A DNA stretch of 53,607 nucleotides from an uncultured Lachnospiraceae bacterium (GCA_944376425.1 CALWCS010000154.1:1-53607); one strand, 5' to 3'. Numbered from the stretch's first letter, positions 26,250 through 35,893 are shown. Translations and numbers: made by a program. The notes: generated from the sequence alone by a model not told the origin.

Positions 26250-26996
26250 ATGAAAGATGCGCTGAATTTGGCAGGACAGGCATTTTTATTATATTTTGGA
26301 GAAGGATGGTATTTTTATTTTCTGATAGCAGCTCTCATTTATATTTTTATCAGAAAACATACAAGAAAACAGGCAGGATTTCTTGCCTGGACTACCATTG
26401 TACTTTTGATTTTCATTTTTAATCCGATTGTAGTGATTGTGCTGGAAAAAATGCTGGAAGGCAATGTTTACTGGAGAATGTTCTGGACATTGCCTCTGAT
26501 TCCGCTGATTGCATACGTGATAACGGATGTGGTATGGGAAAGAAAAGAAAGATTTATGCGAATATTTGCATGTCTGATGTTTGCAGGAATCGTGGCAGTA
26601 GGCGGAAAATGGATTTATACATCTGAAAACTATGCTCAGGCAGAAAATGCTTATAAGATTCCAGATCAGGCAGCAGGAGTTTGTAATCTGATTCTGGAAG
26701 ACGGAGCAAGAGGGCGCGCTATTGTGCATCCCGACCTGATCACGTATCTTCGGCAATATTCGGCAGATGTGACAATGCTGTATGGAAGAAGAGGATATTC
26801 GTCAAATTTGACAAATGTTATGGAAGCATTGCAGCAGGAAATGATTGATACGGAATATTTAGAGGCAGTGGCAGAATATTACGACTGTCCTTATATTGTA
26901 GTAAAAGCAGATGCGCAGTTTGAGCGTATACCGGAAGAACTGGGATGGAGTCTTTTGGGAGATACCGGAATGTACTGTGTTTATGCCAGAAAATAA
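26250..26996 (+). CDS. DUF6077-like membrane protein, C-terminal part (split gene)
   Basis: 248 residues in the same frame as the preceding gene: four or five membrane segments, then a ~110-residue extracellular domain (from YTSENYAQAENAYK) like the C-terminal soluble part of GT-C type membrane proteins. The upstream TAG is part of TAGGAGG, a perfect ribosome site eight bases before the ATG at 26250, so re-initiation could still make this half. If the ancestral codon was CAG, a single C-to-T change explains the split. A strong terminator follows at once. Confidence 0.6.
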   Translation: MKDALNLAGQAFLLYFGEGWYFYFLIAALIYIFIRKHTRKQAGFLAWTTIVLLIFIFNPIVVIVLEKMLEGNVYWRMFWTLPLIPLIAYVITDVVWERKERFMRIFACLMFAGIVAVGGKWIYTSENYAQAENAYKIPDQAAGVCNLILEDGARGRAIVHPDLITYLRQYSADVTMLYGRRGYSSNLTNVMEALQQEMIDTEYLEAVAEYYDCPYIVVKADAQFERIPEELGWSLLGDTGMYCVYARK

Positions 26997-27008
26997 GGAA
27001 AACACCGC

Positions 27009-27055
27009 AAAAAAGACATTTCCAGAGATTTATAAAAACAGGAAATGTCTTTTTT
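27009..27055 (+). terminator. terminator before the polysaccharide locus
   Basis: A 15-bp perfect stem (27009-27023 with 27041-27055), A-run on the 5' arm, six T at the end. It separates the split membrane gene from the polysaccharide operon. Confidence 0.85.
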
Positions 27056-27056
27056 G

Positions 27057-27085
27057 TTGTTTTTTCACTCAGTTTGTTCTATAAT
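27057..27085 (+). promoter_or_regulatory. promoter of the polysaccharide operon
   Basis: TTGTTT (27057-27062), 17-base spacer, TATAAT (27080-27085), leaving a leader of about 85 bases before the phosphoglycosyl transferase gene. Confidence 0.6.
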
Positions 27086-27176
27086 GGAGAAGCCAAAGAA
27101 AAAATACTGCAAAAAATGAAAAAAATTTAAATTTGCGGTGGGATTCTAATATTCAAATAGAAATGAGGTCGTGCAT

Positions 27177-28592
27177 GTGGAACGAAGAGAACAATATAAA
27201 AGATTAATCATGTTTTTAGCATCCGCATTTATTATGGGAGTACAGACCGGCTTATTTGCATATGTGTGGTTTCATCACTATAATGACCGTGCCATCATTG
27301 GAGTTTTGTATTGGTACAGAGGAAACTGGGCTTTGATTGGCTTATATGCAGTGATCCTGTTTCTGTTTTTAAAGGTGTTCGGTGGATTTAAGGTTGGATA
27401 CCTGCGTGTAGTGGAGGTGCTGTTTTCCCAGGTGATTTCTGTTTTATTTACAAATGGAATCGCCTATTTGCAGCTAGCTTTAATTGGTCATTGGAAATTT
27501 TTGGATCATATCGGACCTATGATATGGCTGACTTGTGTAGAATTGCTGGCAGTCTTTCTGTGGATTGTATTTATGCGATGGATTTACAGCCGGATTTATC
27601 CTCCCAGAAATATGCTCTTTATTTATGGAGACCACAGTCCGGTAGAACTGATGGAAAAAATATCCAGCAGAGAGGATAAGTATCAGATAGCTGAGGCAGT
27701 TCATTTAAGCCTCGGAGAAAAGAAAATCAAAGAGAGGATCTGTGATTATCATGCTGTTGTTTTGGGAGATATGCCATCTCATGAGAGAAATCTCTATTTG
27801 AAGTATTGCTTTGAAAAAGATATCCGGTGTTATTCGGTCCCTAAAATTTCCGATATCATGATTATGAGTTCGGCAAAAATTCATTTGTTTGATTCACCGC
27901 TTCTTTTATTTCGAAACAGAAGACTGACGATTGAACAGCAAATTTGCAAAAGAGCATTTGATCTTGTGTGTTCTTTCATCGGACTCGTGATTGCCTCGCC
28001 GGTTATGGTGATAATTGCAATCCTGATCAAGGCATATGATCATGGACCAGTATTTTACAGACAGGATCGTCTGACGACGGATGGAAAGATTTTTCAGGTA
28101 TATAAATTTCGAAGCATGAAAGTCGATTCTGAAAAAACGGGAGCGAGACTGGCTATGAAAGATGACAGCCGAATTACTCCTGTGGGACGTGTACTCAGAA
28201 ATATTCATTTTGATGAATTGCCACAGCTGTTTAATATTATCAAAGGCGATATGTCGCTTGTAGGACCAAGACCGGAACGACCTGAAATCGCAGCGCAATA
28301 TACAAAAGAAATTCCGGAATTTCCGTATCGTCTGAAGGTAAAAGCAGGACTTACCGGTTATGCACAGGTTTATGGAAAATATAACACGACACCGTATGAC
28401 AAATTAAAATTAGATTTGACATATATTGAAAACTATACGTTTTTATTAGATATTCAGATTTTAATGACCACATTTAAAATCTTGTTCCAAAAAGAAAATA
28501 CAGAGGGAGTCGAACAGTGGCAGATTACAGCCGCGACAAAAGAGAAACCAAACGTATTAAAGCAGGAAAAGGAAGAAAAAGATGAGAGATGA
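27177..28592 (+). CDS. polyprenyl-phosphate sugar-1-phosphate transferase (WbaP/CpsE type)
   Basis: Initiates polysaccharide synthesis by moving a sugar-1-phosphate from a nucleotide sugar to undecaprenyl phosphate. It has four N-terminal membrane helices (to residue ~150), a soluble Rossmann-like middle, and the bacterial sugar transferase domain from about residue 260: re-entrant helix RAFDLVCSFIGLVIASPVM, then FYRQDRLTTDGKIFQVYKFRSM, DELPQLFNIIKGDMSLVGPRPE and AGLTGYAQV. The GTG at 27177 (471 residues) lies eight bases after GAGG and is preferred to the GTG at 27171. First gene of the locus; the next gene overlaps its end by 11 bases. The first sugar cannot be told from sequence. Confidence 0.92.
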   Translation: MERREQYKRLIMFLASAFIMGVQTGLFAYVWFHHYNDRAIIGVLYWYRGNWALIGLYAVILFLFLKVFGGFKVGYLRVVEVLFSQVISVLFTNGIAYLQLALIGHWKFLDHIGPMIWLTCVELLAVFLWIVFMRWIYSRIYPPRNMLFIYGDHSPVELMEKISSREDKYQIAEAVHLSLGEKKIKERICDYHAVVLGDMPSHERNLYLKYCFEKDIRCYSVPKISDIMIMSSAKIHLFDSPLLLFRNRRLTIEQQICKRAFDLVCSFIGLVIASPVMVIIAILIKAYDHGPVFYRQDRLTTDGKIFQVYKFRSMKVDSEKTGARLAMKDDSRITPVGRVLRNIHFDELPQLFNIIKGDMSLVGPRPERPEIAAQYTKEIPEFPYRLKVKAGLTGYAQVYGKYNTTPYDKLKLDLTYIENYTFLLDIQILMTTFKILFQKENTEGVEQWQITAATKEKPNVLKQEKEEKDER

Positions 28593-29388
28593 ACCGCTAG
28601 TTTCTGTGGTGATTCCGGCATATCGATGCAGACAATCGATAAAAAAAGCGATTGATTCAGTACTGATACAAAAAGTAAAGTTAGAAATTCTTGTGCTGGA
28701 TGACTGTCCGGAAGATCAGTTGGATCAGGTGATGGAAGAGTACAAAAAAGATCAAAGAATCCGTTATATTAAAAATAAAAAGAATCTCGGAGCAGCCGCT
28801 ACAAGAAATAAAGGCGTCAAAATGGCAAGAGGAAGGTATATTGCCTTCCTTGACGCCGATGACTGGTGGGCGGAGGGAAAACTGAAAAAACAACTTGCAG
28901 TCATGAAAGAAAAAAATGTTGTTCTGTGTTCCACAGCAAGAGAATTAGTGACAGAAGATGGAAAAAGGACAGGAAAGGTAATTTCAGTTCCCGAACGCAT
29001 TACATACCAGAAAATGCTGTTAGGCAATTGTGTTGCCTGCTCTTCCGTTCTGGTAAGGCGGGAGGCAATGGAAACCGTGCCTATGGATCATGAAGACTGC
29101 CATGAAGATTATCTTGCATGGCTGAAAATTTTAAGAAAATATGGCGATGGATACGGAATCAATGAACCACTTTTAAAATATCGTTTAAGCAGTAAAGGAA
29201 AGTCAGGAAATAAAATTCATGCAGCGGGGATGACATGGAAAGTTTACCGCTATATGGGATTTCCAATGAGAAAATGTGTTAAATATTTTATGGGATATGC
29301 CTTTTGCGGAGTGTGGAAGTATGCAAGCGCATCAAAGAGAAAGAAAGAGATTAGCCAAATACACAGAGAAAGTCAACAGGAAAGCTGA
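28582..29388 (+). CDS. GT2 family glycosyltransferase
   Basis: 268 residues. An N-terminal GT-A fold of family 2 is shown by VSVVIPAYRCRQSIKKAIDSVL, the first acidic pair in LDDCPED and the metal-binding DADD (LDADDWW near residue 94). The C-terminal ~60 residues are basic and probably lie on the membrane. It overlaps the phosphoglycosyl transferase by 11 bases, so it probably adds the second sugar to the lipid-linked unit. The donor sugar is not predictable. It is followed by a ~150-base gap with a new promoter. Confidence 0.88.
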   Translation: MRDEPLVSVVIPAYRCRQSIKKAIDSVLIQKVKLEILVLDDCPEDQLDQVMEEYKKDQRIRYIKNKKNLGAAATRNKGVKMARGRYIAFLDADDWWAEGKLKKQLAVMKEKNVVLCSTARELVTEDGKRTGKVISVPERITYQKMLLGNCVACSSVLVRREAMETVPMDHEDCHEDYLAWLKILRKYGDGYGINEPLLKYRLSSKGKSGNKIHAAGMTWKVYRYMGFPMRKCVKYFMGYAFCGVWKYASASKRKKEISQIHRESQQES

Positions 29389-29448
29389 CATTTATGGTAT
29401 CTCAGGAAATATGGTAAAACTCTTAAAAGAAGGAAAAAGGTAATTTAC

Positions 29449-29477
29449 TTTACTCTAAGATATTGCTATGATATAAT
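29449..29477 (+). promoter_or_regulatory. internal promoter in the polysaccharide locus
   Basis: TTTACT (29449-29454), 17-base spacer, TATAAT (29472-29477) with TG one base before the -10 (TGATATAAT). It lies 60 bases before the next gene. Confidence 0.6.
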
Positions 29478-29537
29478 AAAAAATCTGGAATAAAGAGGAA
29501 AAGAAAACGGAATAAAAATTCCTGAAATGGAGCGATT

Positions 29538-30557
29538 ATGAGAAAAATTTTAACAGTAGTAGTTCCAGCCTACAATGTAGAAAAATATCTAAGAGATTGT
29601 CTGGATTCTTTTATGCTTCCAACATGGAAAGAAAAGCTGGAGGTTTTAATTATTGATGATGGCTCTACGGATCATTCTGCCAAGATAGCACAAGAATATG
29701 AAAGAAAAATTCCGGAAATTTTTCACGTGATTCATAAAAAAAACGGAGGGCATGGTTCGGCGATTAACTGTGGAGTTGAGCAGGCTTCGGGAAAGTATCT
29801 TAAAGTGGTCGATGGCGATGATTACGTCAAACAAAAGCCGTTTGAAAAGTTGCTTATGTGTCTGGAAACGACCGATTCAGATCTTGTGGTATCAAACTAT
29901 TACTGGTTTGCGGATGGGACAAACCGAATCAAAGCGGAGAGAAAAGAACCGTTTCAAGGAGTGAAATATGGGCGGGAATATCTTTTTTCCCAGATTGGTC
30001 AGGATGCATATTTTAAGATGCATACAGTCACATTTAAGACAGAGATTTTGAAAAACTTTATGCCGAAATTAGATGAGCACTGCTATTATGTGGACATGGA
30101 ATTTATTTTATTTCCGATTCCCTATATTAAAACTATCACCTGTCTCGATGAATATGTGTACCGATACCGCATAGGGATTCCGACACAGAGCATGAATTTA
30201 AAAGGGATGCAAAAACATCAGGAAAATTTTGATCATGTTTTAAGACGTCTTTTCGCATACTACGAAGAACAAAAACAAAAAAATATCGAAAAAGAGTATC
30301 TCTTTTATATGGAGAATATTTTAGCACGTATGGTGACCAGCCGTTTTAAAATATTTTTGAGCTATCCAATCAGCAGAAAAAATCGAGAACAGATGATACA
30401 ATTTGATCGTCTGATAAAAAAGAGGTATCCGGTTGTGTATAAAAAAGTGACAAATAAAGCCGTCTGGATGCTGCGGTATTCTTTTTTTTGCCTTTATCCG
30501 GCAGCCAAAAAAGCATTTGACATTTCAGAAAGGTGGAAAAACAGATGGATGCATTGA
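29538..30557 (+). CDS. GT2 family glycosyltransferase
   Basis: 339 residues. Family 2 GT-A fold at the N-terminus: VVVPAYNVEKYLRDCLDSF, IIDDGSTD near 38-45, and the metal-binding DGDD (VVDGDDYV near 92). The C-terminal half (from ~200) is basic with aromatic clusters and may contact the membrane. The end overlaps the start of the first wzm by 13 bases, so its product is made together with the exporter. Donor and acceptor are unknown. Confidence 0.88.
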   Translation: MRKILTVVVPAYNVEKYLRDCLDSFMLPTWKEKLEVLIIDDGSTDHSAKIAQEYERKIPEIFHVIHKKNGGHGSAINCGVEQASGKYLKVVDGDDYVKQKPFEKLLMCLETTDSDLVVSNYYWFADGTNRIKAERKEPFQGVKYGREYLFSQIGQDAYFKMHTVTFKTEILKNFMPKLDEHCYYVDMEFILFPIPYIKTITCLDEYVYRYRIGIPTQSMNLKGMQKHQENFDHVLRRLFAYYEEQKQKNIEKEYLFYMENILARMVTSRFKIFLSYPISRKNREQMIQFDRLIKKRYPVVYKKVTNKAVWMLRYSFFCLYPAAKKAFDISERWKNRWMH

Positions 30558-31333
30558 AATCTACATTTGGAACTTTGTATAAGTATAAGGATCTTGTCGT
30601 GCAGCTAGTATCGCGAGATTTAAAATTAAAATATCGAAGAAGCTTTCTTGGATATGTCTGGAGTGTACTGAATCCTCTTTTGATTATGATCGTTATGACG
30701 GTTGTATTTTCTACAATGTTCAGCAGGAACATTCATAATTTTCCTGTCTATCTTTTGACAGGACGTACGTTGTTTGAATTTATGACAACATCAACAAATG
30801 CAGCGATGAGATCAATTATTGCAAACGCATCGCTGATTAAAAAAACATATGTTCCGAAATATATTTTCACGTTGGCAAAAGTGACAAGCTGTCTGGTGGA
30901 TTTTGTGCTGTCCTTAGGAGCTCTTCTGATCGTTATGATTGTGACAAGAGCAGAATTTACTCCTTATTTTTTCCTGTTTCCGTTAGTTGTAATTCAGATT
31001 TATATTTTCTGTCTCGGACTCGGATTGTTTCTTGCACAGGCAAATGTATTTTTTAGAGATATGCAGTATATTTATAAAGCAGTTACAACAGCATGGATGT
31101 ATTTATCAGCAATTTTTTATCCAATTACCTCTCTGCCGGAAAACCTTCAGCATTTTATTAAAACATATAATCCGTTATATTATTATATTCAACAGTTTCG
31201 AGACTTCATCTATGAAGGACAGATGACAGAACCGAGAGTTTTTATTATGGGATGGGTCATTGCATTTGTGACATTGGGAATCGGCATTCTTACATTCCGA
31301 AGATCTCAGGATCGGTTTATTTTATATATCTAG
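30545..31333 (+). CDS. wzm: polysaccharide ABC exporter permease, system 1 (Wzm/TagG type)
   Basis: 262 residues from the ATG at 30545, which has AAAGGTGG upstream; a GTG at 30533 is in frame but sits within that site. Six membrane helices of the ABC-2 type are visible, after an amphipathic N-terminus (DLVVQLVSRDLKLKYRRSFLGYVWSVLNPLL). It forms the channel that moves lipid-linked polysaccharide across the membrane with the ATPase encoded next. It starts inside the end of the GT2 gene. Confidence 0.92.
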   Translation: MDALKSTFGTLYKYKDLVVQLVSRDLKLKYRRSFLGYVWSVLNPLLIMIVMTVVFSTMFSRNIHNFPVYLLTGRTLFEFMTTSTNAAMRSIIANASLIKKTYVPKYIFTLAKVTSCLVDFVLSLGALLIVMIVTRAEFTPYFFLFPLVVIQIYIFCLGLGLFLAQANVFFRDMQYIYKAVTTAWMYLSAIFYPITSLPENLQHFIKTYNPLYYYIQQFRDFIYEGQMTEPRVFIMGWVIAFVTLGIGILTFRRSQDRFILYI

Positions 31334-31348
31334 AGAAATGGTGGGCAT

Positions 31349-32101
31349 ATGGAAGAACAATACATGATCGAAGTAAATGATCTGACGATTCGCTTTAATT
31401 TAGCAAGCGAAAAAGTAGATAATTTAAAGGAATACTTTATCAAATTGGTAAAAAAAGAGTTAATGTTTCAGGAATTTCTTGCCTTGCAGCATATCAATCT
31501 GAAAATCAAAAAAGGAGAAGCATGGGGACTGATTGGGACAAATGGATCAGGAAAATCTACTCTGCTAAAAGCGATCAGTGGCATTATGAAGCCGTATAAA
31601 GGAGAAGTGATTGTACGAGGCGAAATAGCACCTTTAATCGAGTTGGGAGCAGGATTTGATATGAATTTGACAGCAAGGGAAAATATTTACCTAAATGGGA
31701 CTGTTTTAGGACATTCTAAAAAATTTATGGACGAACATTTTGATGAGATTGTAGAATTTGCAGATCTACATGAGTTCTTGGATTCGCCGATTAAAAATTT
31801 TTCGTCTGGTATGAAAGCGCGGCTCGGATTTTCAGTCGCAACAATGGTCAATCCTGATATTTTAGTAGTAGATGAGATTCTTGCTGTCGGAGATGCACGC
31901 TTTAGAAAGAAGTGCAATATTCGTATGGAAGAGATGTTAAGCGGAGGCACGACACTTTTGTATGTTTCCCATAATATAGATTCCGTAAAAAAATTGTGTG
32001 ATCATGCAATCTGGATTAACAGAGGGAAAACAATGATGAGCGGAGAAGTGAATGCTGTCTGCGATGCCTATATGGAATCACTGGAACAAGATAAAAAATA
32101 G
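31349..32101 (+). CDS. wzt: polysaccharide ABC exporter ATPase, system 1 (no binding domain)
   Basis: 250 residues. Walker A GTNGSGKST near 72, signature FSSGMKARLGF near 152, Walker B ILVVDE and the VGD D-loop region near 172-182, and the H-loop SHN. It ends soon after the nucleotide-binding domain, so it lacks the C-terminal carbohydrate-binding domain seen in Wzt proteins that recognise capped chains. Exporters of this short kind include the mycobacterial galactan Wzt and TagH-like proteins. It pairs with the permease 15 bases upstream. Confidence 0.93.
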   Translation: MEEQYMIEVNDLTIRFNLASEKVDNLKEYFIKLVKKELMFQEFLALQHINLKIKKGEAWGLIGTNGSGKSTLLKAISGIMKPYKGEVIVRGEIAPLIELGAGFDMNLTARENIYLNGTVLGHSKKFMDEHFDEIVEFADLHEFLDSPIKNFSSGMKARLGFSVATMVNPDILVVDEILAVGDARFRKKCNIRMEEMLSGGTTLLYVSHNIDSVKKLCDHAIWINRGKTMMSGEVNAVCDAYMESLEQDKK

Positions 32102-32113
32102 GGTGAAAGAAAT

Positions 32114-33970
32114 ATGATAAAACTGCAAAAACTATTGCTTCCTTCTGAAGTGTCACAGAAGGAGAGAACACTGTATTATGACAGTAAAGAGCCATTGGAA
32201 TACGGACCTGCAAATGGAGAAATTTTTTTGCAGGAAGGACAAAAAGTTATATTTGATACGTATTTAAATAGTTTTTCGACCGGAAAATGGAAGAAATATA
32301 CGACAGTCACGGAAGTTTCTCTGAAGATGATTCTTCAGGGAGAGTTCCGTATTATCTTATATCACAAATTTTTGCGTCAGGGGATCTGTCATACTCGAAA
32401 AATAAAGGAACAGATTTTTATATCACAGGGAAAAGAAGAATATACCGTAGATTTTGGAATTTTGGAAAAAGACGGAATTTTCTATATTTCATGTGAAAGT
32501 CTGCGTGGAACCGGTGTTTTGTATGGGGGAGATTATATCACAAAAGATCAGAAAAGACGTGCGGTTCATATTGGTCTAAACATCTGCACATTTAAAAGAG
32601 AGAAGTATGTAAAGCGGAATTTAGAGATTTTGCAGAAAGCATTTTTAGAAAATGAAGAATCAGAATTAAATGGAAAAATTTCTGTCTATATCTCGGATAA
32701 TGGGCAGTCTCTCCCGCAAAGTATGAATCAAATACCAAATACGTATATTGTCAAAAATAAAAATGTAGGCGGAGTAGGCGGATTTACAAGAGGGATGCTG
32801 GAGGCTGGAAAGAACGCAACCCATATTTTAATGATGGATGACGATGCTGTGATTCTTCCGGAATCGATCGAGAGAACGTATGCGCTTTTGACATTGCTAA
32901 AAGACAGATATCTCGATTATACAATAGGAGGAGCTATGATGAGGCTGGATACTCCATATGTGCAGTATGAGGCGGGAGGACAGTGGAACAGCGGAAATAT
33001 TCGGGCGCTCCATCACAACTGGGACATGACAAATAAAACGTTTGTTTTGAAAAATGAACTGGAAAATGAACCGGTAGAATACACAGGATGGTGGTACAGC
33101 TGTGTACCGGTCAGAATGATTGAGAGAGAAAAACTTCCGCTTCCGATTTTTATTCATCGAGACGACATTGAATATGGACTTAGAACGGGAGTAGGATTTA
33201 TTTTTTTAAACGGAATTTGTATCTGGCATGAGGCATTTGAAAATAAAATGCCGGGGGTATTAGAATATTATGATATTCGCAATCTCGCAATTGTAAATGC
33301 TATCCATGATCCAAAATATGGAAAGCGTCAGTTTAAACAGATTCTGATAAAATGGGTCAGCGGCAATATTGCCCGATATCGGTATCAGTATGTAGATTTC
33401 AACTTAAAAGGAGCGATTGATTTTTGCCGCGGGATTGACTGGCTGAAAGGACAAGACGGGCAGTTGCTGCATCAGAAGATTGCTGCGCTCAATTATAAGG
33501 CAAAACCTCGCGAGGCATTTATCAATGATTGGGGACTTGCCGAAAAAGATCTCTATCCGGATCAAGATGCACAGTTAAAAGCAGAGGAGACGATAAGCCC
33601 TCAGAGAAAACTGCTTCAGATTTTATCTTTCAATGGTTATTTTTTGCCGCCAAAAAAGGGAAAAGTATTGGTAGTCACACCGTACGATAATGTTTATCGG
33701 CTGTATCGTGTGGGAAAAATCATATTTATGGAGCAAAATGGCAACGGAGTTGCAGTAAAAAGAAGTTTCAGACGTTTTTTTGACTGCTATCGGAAATTGT
33801 TTAAAACGTTGCGGTATATTGACCGCCATTACGAAGAGGCAAGGAGACAGTACCAGCAGCGGTACGGAGAACTGATTACTAAGGAGTTCTGGGACTATTA
33901 TCTGGGACTTAACAAGTGCAGAAAAAAGCAAATAAGAAAAAATAAAGAGGAAAGGACAACAGGATCATGA
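32114..33970 (+). CDS. GlfT2-like galactofuranosyltransferase, paralogue 1
   Basis: 618 residues. The architecture of GlfT2 is visible: an N-terminal beta-rich domain (to ~170), a GT-A core with the DDD metal motif (MMDDDAVILPES near 240), the aromatic TGWWYSCVP near 325, the catalytic-base region HRDDIEYG near 345 and the metal-binding WHEAF near 370, then a helical C-terminal domain. GlfT2 of mycobacteria polymerises galactofuranose from UDP-Galf. The next gene is a paralogue overlapping by four bases (ATGA), and glf lies nearby, so a galactofuranose-containing polymer is likely. The exact linkage is not predictable. Confidence 0.85.
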   Translation: MIKLQKLLLPSEVSQKERTLYYDSKEPLEYGPANGEIFLQEGQKVIFDTYLNSFSTGKWKKYTTVTEVSLKMILQGEFRIILYHKFLRQGICHTRKIKEQIFISQGKEEYTVDFGILEKDGIFYISCESLRGTGVLYGGDYITKDQKRRAVHIGLNICTFKREKYVKRNLEILQKAFLENEESELNGKISVYISDNGQSLPQSMNQIPNTYIVKNKNVGGVGGFTRGMLEAGKNATHILMMDDDAVILPESIERTYALLTLLKDRYLDYTIGGAMMRLDTPYVQYEAGGQWNSGNIRALHHNWDMTNKTFVLKNELENEPVEYTGWWYSCVPVRMIEREKLPLPIFIHRDDIEYGLRTGVGFIFLNGICIWHEAFENKMPGVLEYYDIRNLAIVNAIHDPKYGKRQFKQILIKWVSGNIARYRYQYVDFNLKGAIDFCRGIDWLKGQDGQLLHQKIAALNYKAKPREAFINDWGLAEKDLYPDQDAQLKAEETISPQRKLLQILSFNGYFLPPKKGKVLVVTPYDNVYRLYRVGKIIFMEQNGNGVAVKRSFRRFFDCYRKLFKTLRYIDRHYEEARRQYQQRYGELITKEFWDYYLGLNKCRKKQIRKNKEERTTGS

Positions 33971-35781
33971 AATTGACAAAGCTTCAAAATATTATTTTCC
34001 CGACACAGAAGCGTTTTATTCCACATACAAAAATGTTCTATTTCGGAGAAGGCATGGAGCAAAGTGCCAATAAGGAGTACTGGGGAATTGCCGAATACCA
34101 TACCGTAGATTTTGCGGCTTACTTTAATTCTTTTTCTATCAAGAAATGGTTAAAATATACAGAAATTGACAATGTTAAAATTTGTCTGACTATGAAGGGA
34201 GAATTCAAGATCCGAATCAGCGGATATTATATGAACCGGGGACCGCTGCAAGAAGAGGTACTGTGGGAAGACAACTTTTCACTGCAAGAAAAAAAAGAAC
34301 TGATCTTAAATATACCGGAAGTCAGCGAAAAAATCACAATTATAGGATTTCAGATCGTAGGATATAAGGAATGCTGTCTGTATGGCGGATACTATGCAAC
34401 GGAAATCGAGGAAAAAAAGAAAAAAGAAGTGCGCCTTGCACTTGCAACGACGACATTTAAAAAAGAAAACTTTATTCTTCCTAATATTCAGCTGCTGAAA
34501 GATGAAATTTTGAATTCTACAGAGGAAATGGCAAAGAATTTTTATGTTCATGTGATTGACAATGGAAGGACATTAAAGAAAGAAGAATTAGAATGCGATC
34601 ATCTATGGATTCATCCCAATCCAAATACAGGAGGTTCGGGAGGATTTGCCCGGGGAATGATTGAGGCATACCATCAGGAAAAACGGGCTACGCATGTATT
34701 GCTGATGGATGATGATGTGATTATTTTACCGGAAAGTTTAAAGAGGACATATCAGCTTTTAAGACTGCTAAAAGATGAATATGCCGATTACTTTATCAGT
34801 GGCGCAATGCTGTTTTATGAACACATGAATGAACAGCATGAAGACATCGGATATGTACACGACGACGGATCCTACGGACCGTTAAAACGCAGGCTCGATA
34901 TGGAACGATTAGATGCCGTAGTGCGTAATGAAGAACCATGGCCAAAGAGAAAAAATCAGTATGCGGGCTGGTGGTACTGCTGTATTCCAGTGAGTACGGC
35001 AAATATGAAAAATCTGCCTTTGCCGATGTTTGTCAGAGGAGATGATGTGGAATACAGTCTGAGAAATCAGGCTAAATTTATCACGATGAACAGTATTTGT
35101 GTCTGGCATATGGGATTTACGCTGAAGTTTAATGCCGCGATGGAACTGTACCAGGTACATCGAAACAGTCTTGCGATCCAGGCCATCAGCGGGATCTGTC
35201 AGGATATTGATTTTGTGGAACGAATCAGAAAATTCACAAGAGTAGAACTGCTGCGGTTTAATTATAACAGTGCAGAACTTTTGATGGATGCAATTGATGA
35301 CTATCTAAAAGGTCCGGAATTTTTTGAAATTCCAGACGGAGAGCGCATCATGAAAGAAAAAGGGGCAAAAAATGAAAAGATGGAACCACTTTCGAAATTT
35401 AAGCAGATTTCAGTAGATCTGGACGCAGTCTATGGGGATGGAGAAAGAGGAAAACTAGAGAAACTGATTTACCGTCTGACATTTAACGGTCTATTTTGTC
35501 CTGATTTTATGATCAAAAAAGAGCCGGTTGTGATTGCGTATGATTGGTTCTATGCGCCTCACAGACAATATTTAAGAAAAAATCTGCTTGCAGTCAATCC
35601 GCATATGCAGACAGGAGCGATGCGAACTCTGGATAAAAAAAGAGGAAGAGAACTTTTTAAACGATATCGAAAGACGTTTGGAGAATTTGAACAGAATCAA
35701 AAAACAGTAAAGAAGAAATATCAGGAGAAAAAAGAGTATTTGACTTCGTATGAATTTTGGAAAAAATATTTGGGACTTTAA
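33967..35781 (+). CDS. GlfT2-like galactofuranosyltransferase, paralogue 2
   Basis: 604 residues, same domain plan as the preceding gene: N-terminal beta-rich domain, LMDDDVIILPES near 240, AGWWYCCIPV near 337, RGDDVEYS near 360, and WHMGF near 380. Both begin with similar N-termini (KLQKLLLPS and KLQNIIFPT) and both have FNSFS/LNSFS K-W-K/L-KYT phrases, so they arose by tandem duplication and have since diverged strongly. Two enzymes suggest either an initiator and a polymerase, as GlfT1/GlfT2 in mycobacteria, or alternating linkages. Starts in a four-base overlap, so it is made with its partner. Confidence 0.85.
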   Translation: MKLTKLQNIIFPTQKRFIPHTKMFYFGEGMEQSANKEYWGIAEYHTVDFAAYFNSFSIKKWLKYTEIDNVKICLTMKGEFKIRISGYYMNRGPLQEEVLWEDNFSLQEKKELILNIPEVSEKITIIGFQIVGYKECCLYGGYYATEIEEKKKKEVRLALATTTFKKENFILPNIQLLKDEILNSTEEMAKNFYVHVIDNGRTLKKEELECDHLWIHPNPNTGGSGGFARGMIEAYHQEKRATHVLLMDDDVIILPESLKRTYQLLRLLKDEYADYFISGAMLFYEHMNEQHEDIGYVHDDGSYGPLKRRLDMERLDAVVRNEEPWPKRKNQYAGWWYCCIPVSTANMKNLPLPMFVRGDDVEYSLRNQAKFITMNSICVWHMGFTLKFNAAMELYQVHRNSLAIQAISGICQDIDFVERIRKFTRVELLRFNYNSAELLMDAIDDYLKGPEFFEIPDGERIMKEKGAKNEKMEPLSKFKQISVDLDAVYGDGERGKLEKLIYRLTFNGLFCPDFMIKKEPVVIAYDWFYAPHRQYLRKNLLAVNPHMQTGAMRTLDKKRGRELFKRYRKTFGEFEQNQKTVKKKYQEKKEYLTSYEFWKKYLGL

Positions 35782-35832
35782 TGGAAAGACTGTCGGTTTG
35801 AAATAAAGGAAAAGCAGATAACAGATATCTTT

Positions 35833-35893
35833 TTGTTTGACAGGGAGTGTGGTCTCCTGCCAAACAATACCGCTTGGCGAGATCGCGCTGCGG
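35833..35893 (+). promoter_or_regulatory. two hairpins in the leader of the FrhB-pyruvyl transferase gene
   Basis: In the 130-base gap before the gene at 35912, an imperfect hairpin (35833-35847 with 35853-35867) is followed by a GC-rich one (35870-35893, CCGC/GCGG with inner GCG/CGC). The second is markedly GC-rich against its A/T-rich surroundings. They may form an RNA leader or a weak attenuator; there is no T-run, so a plain terminator is unlikely. Confidence 0.35.

Noticed and set aside
25952..26422. A 156-codon plus-strand frame bridging the two halves of the split membrane gene.
   Set aside because: It is in another frame, has no hydrophobic pattern like the real halves and no ribosome site. 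A frameshift is not needed, since the two real halves are already in one frame.
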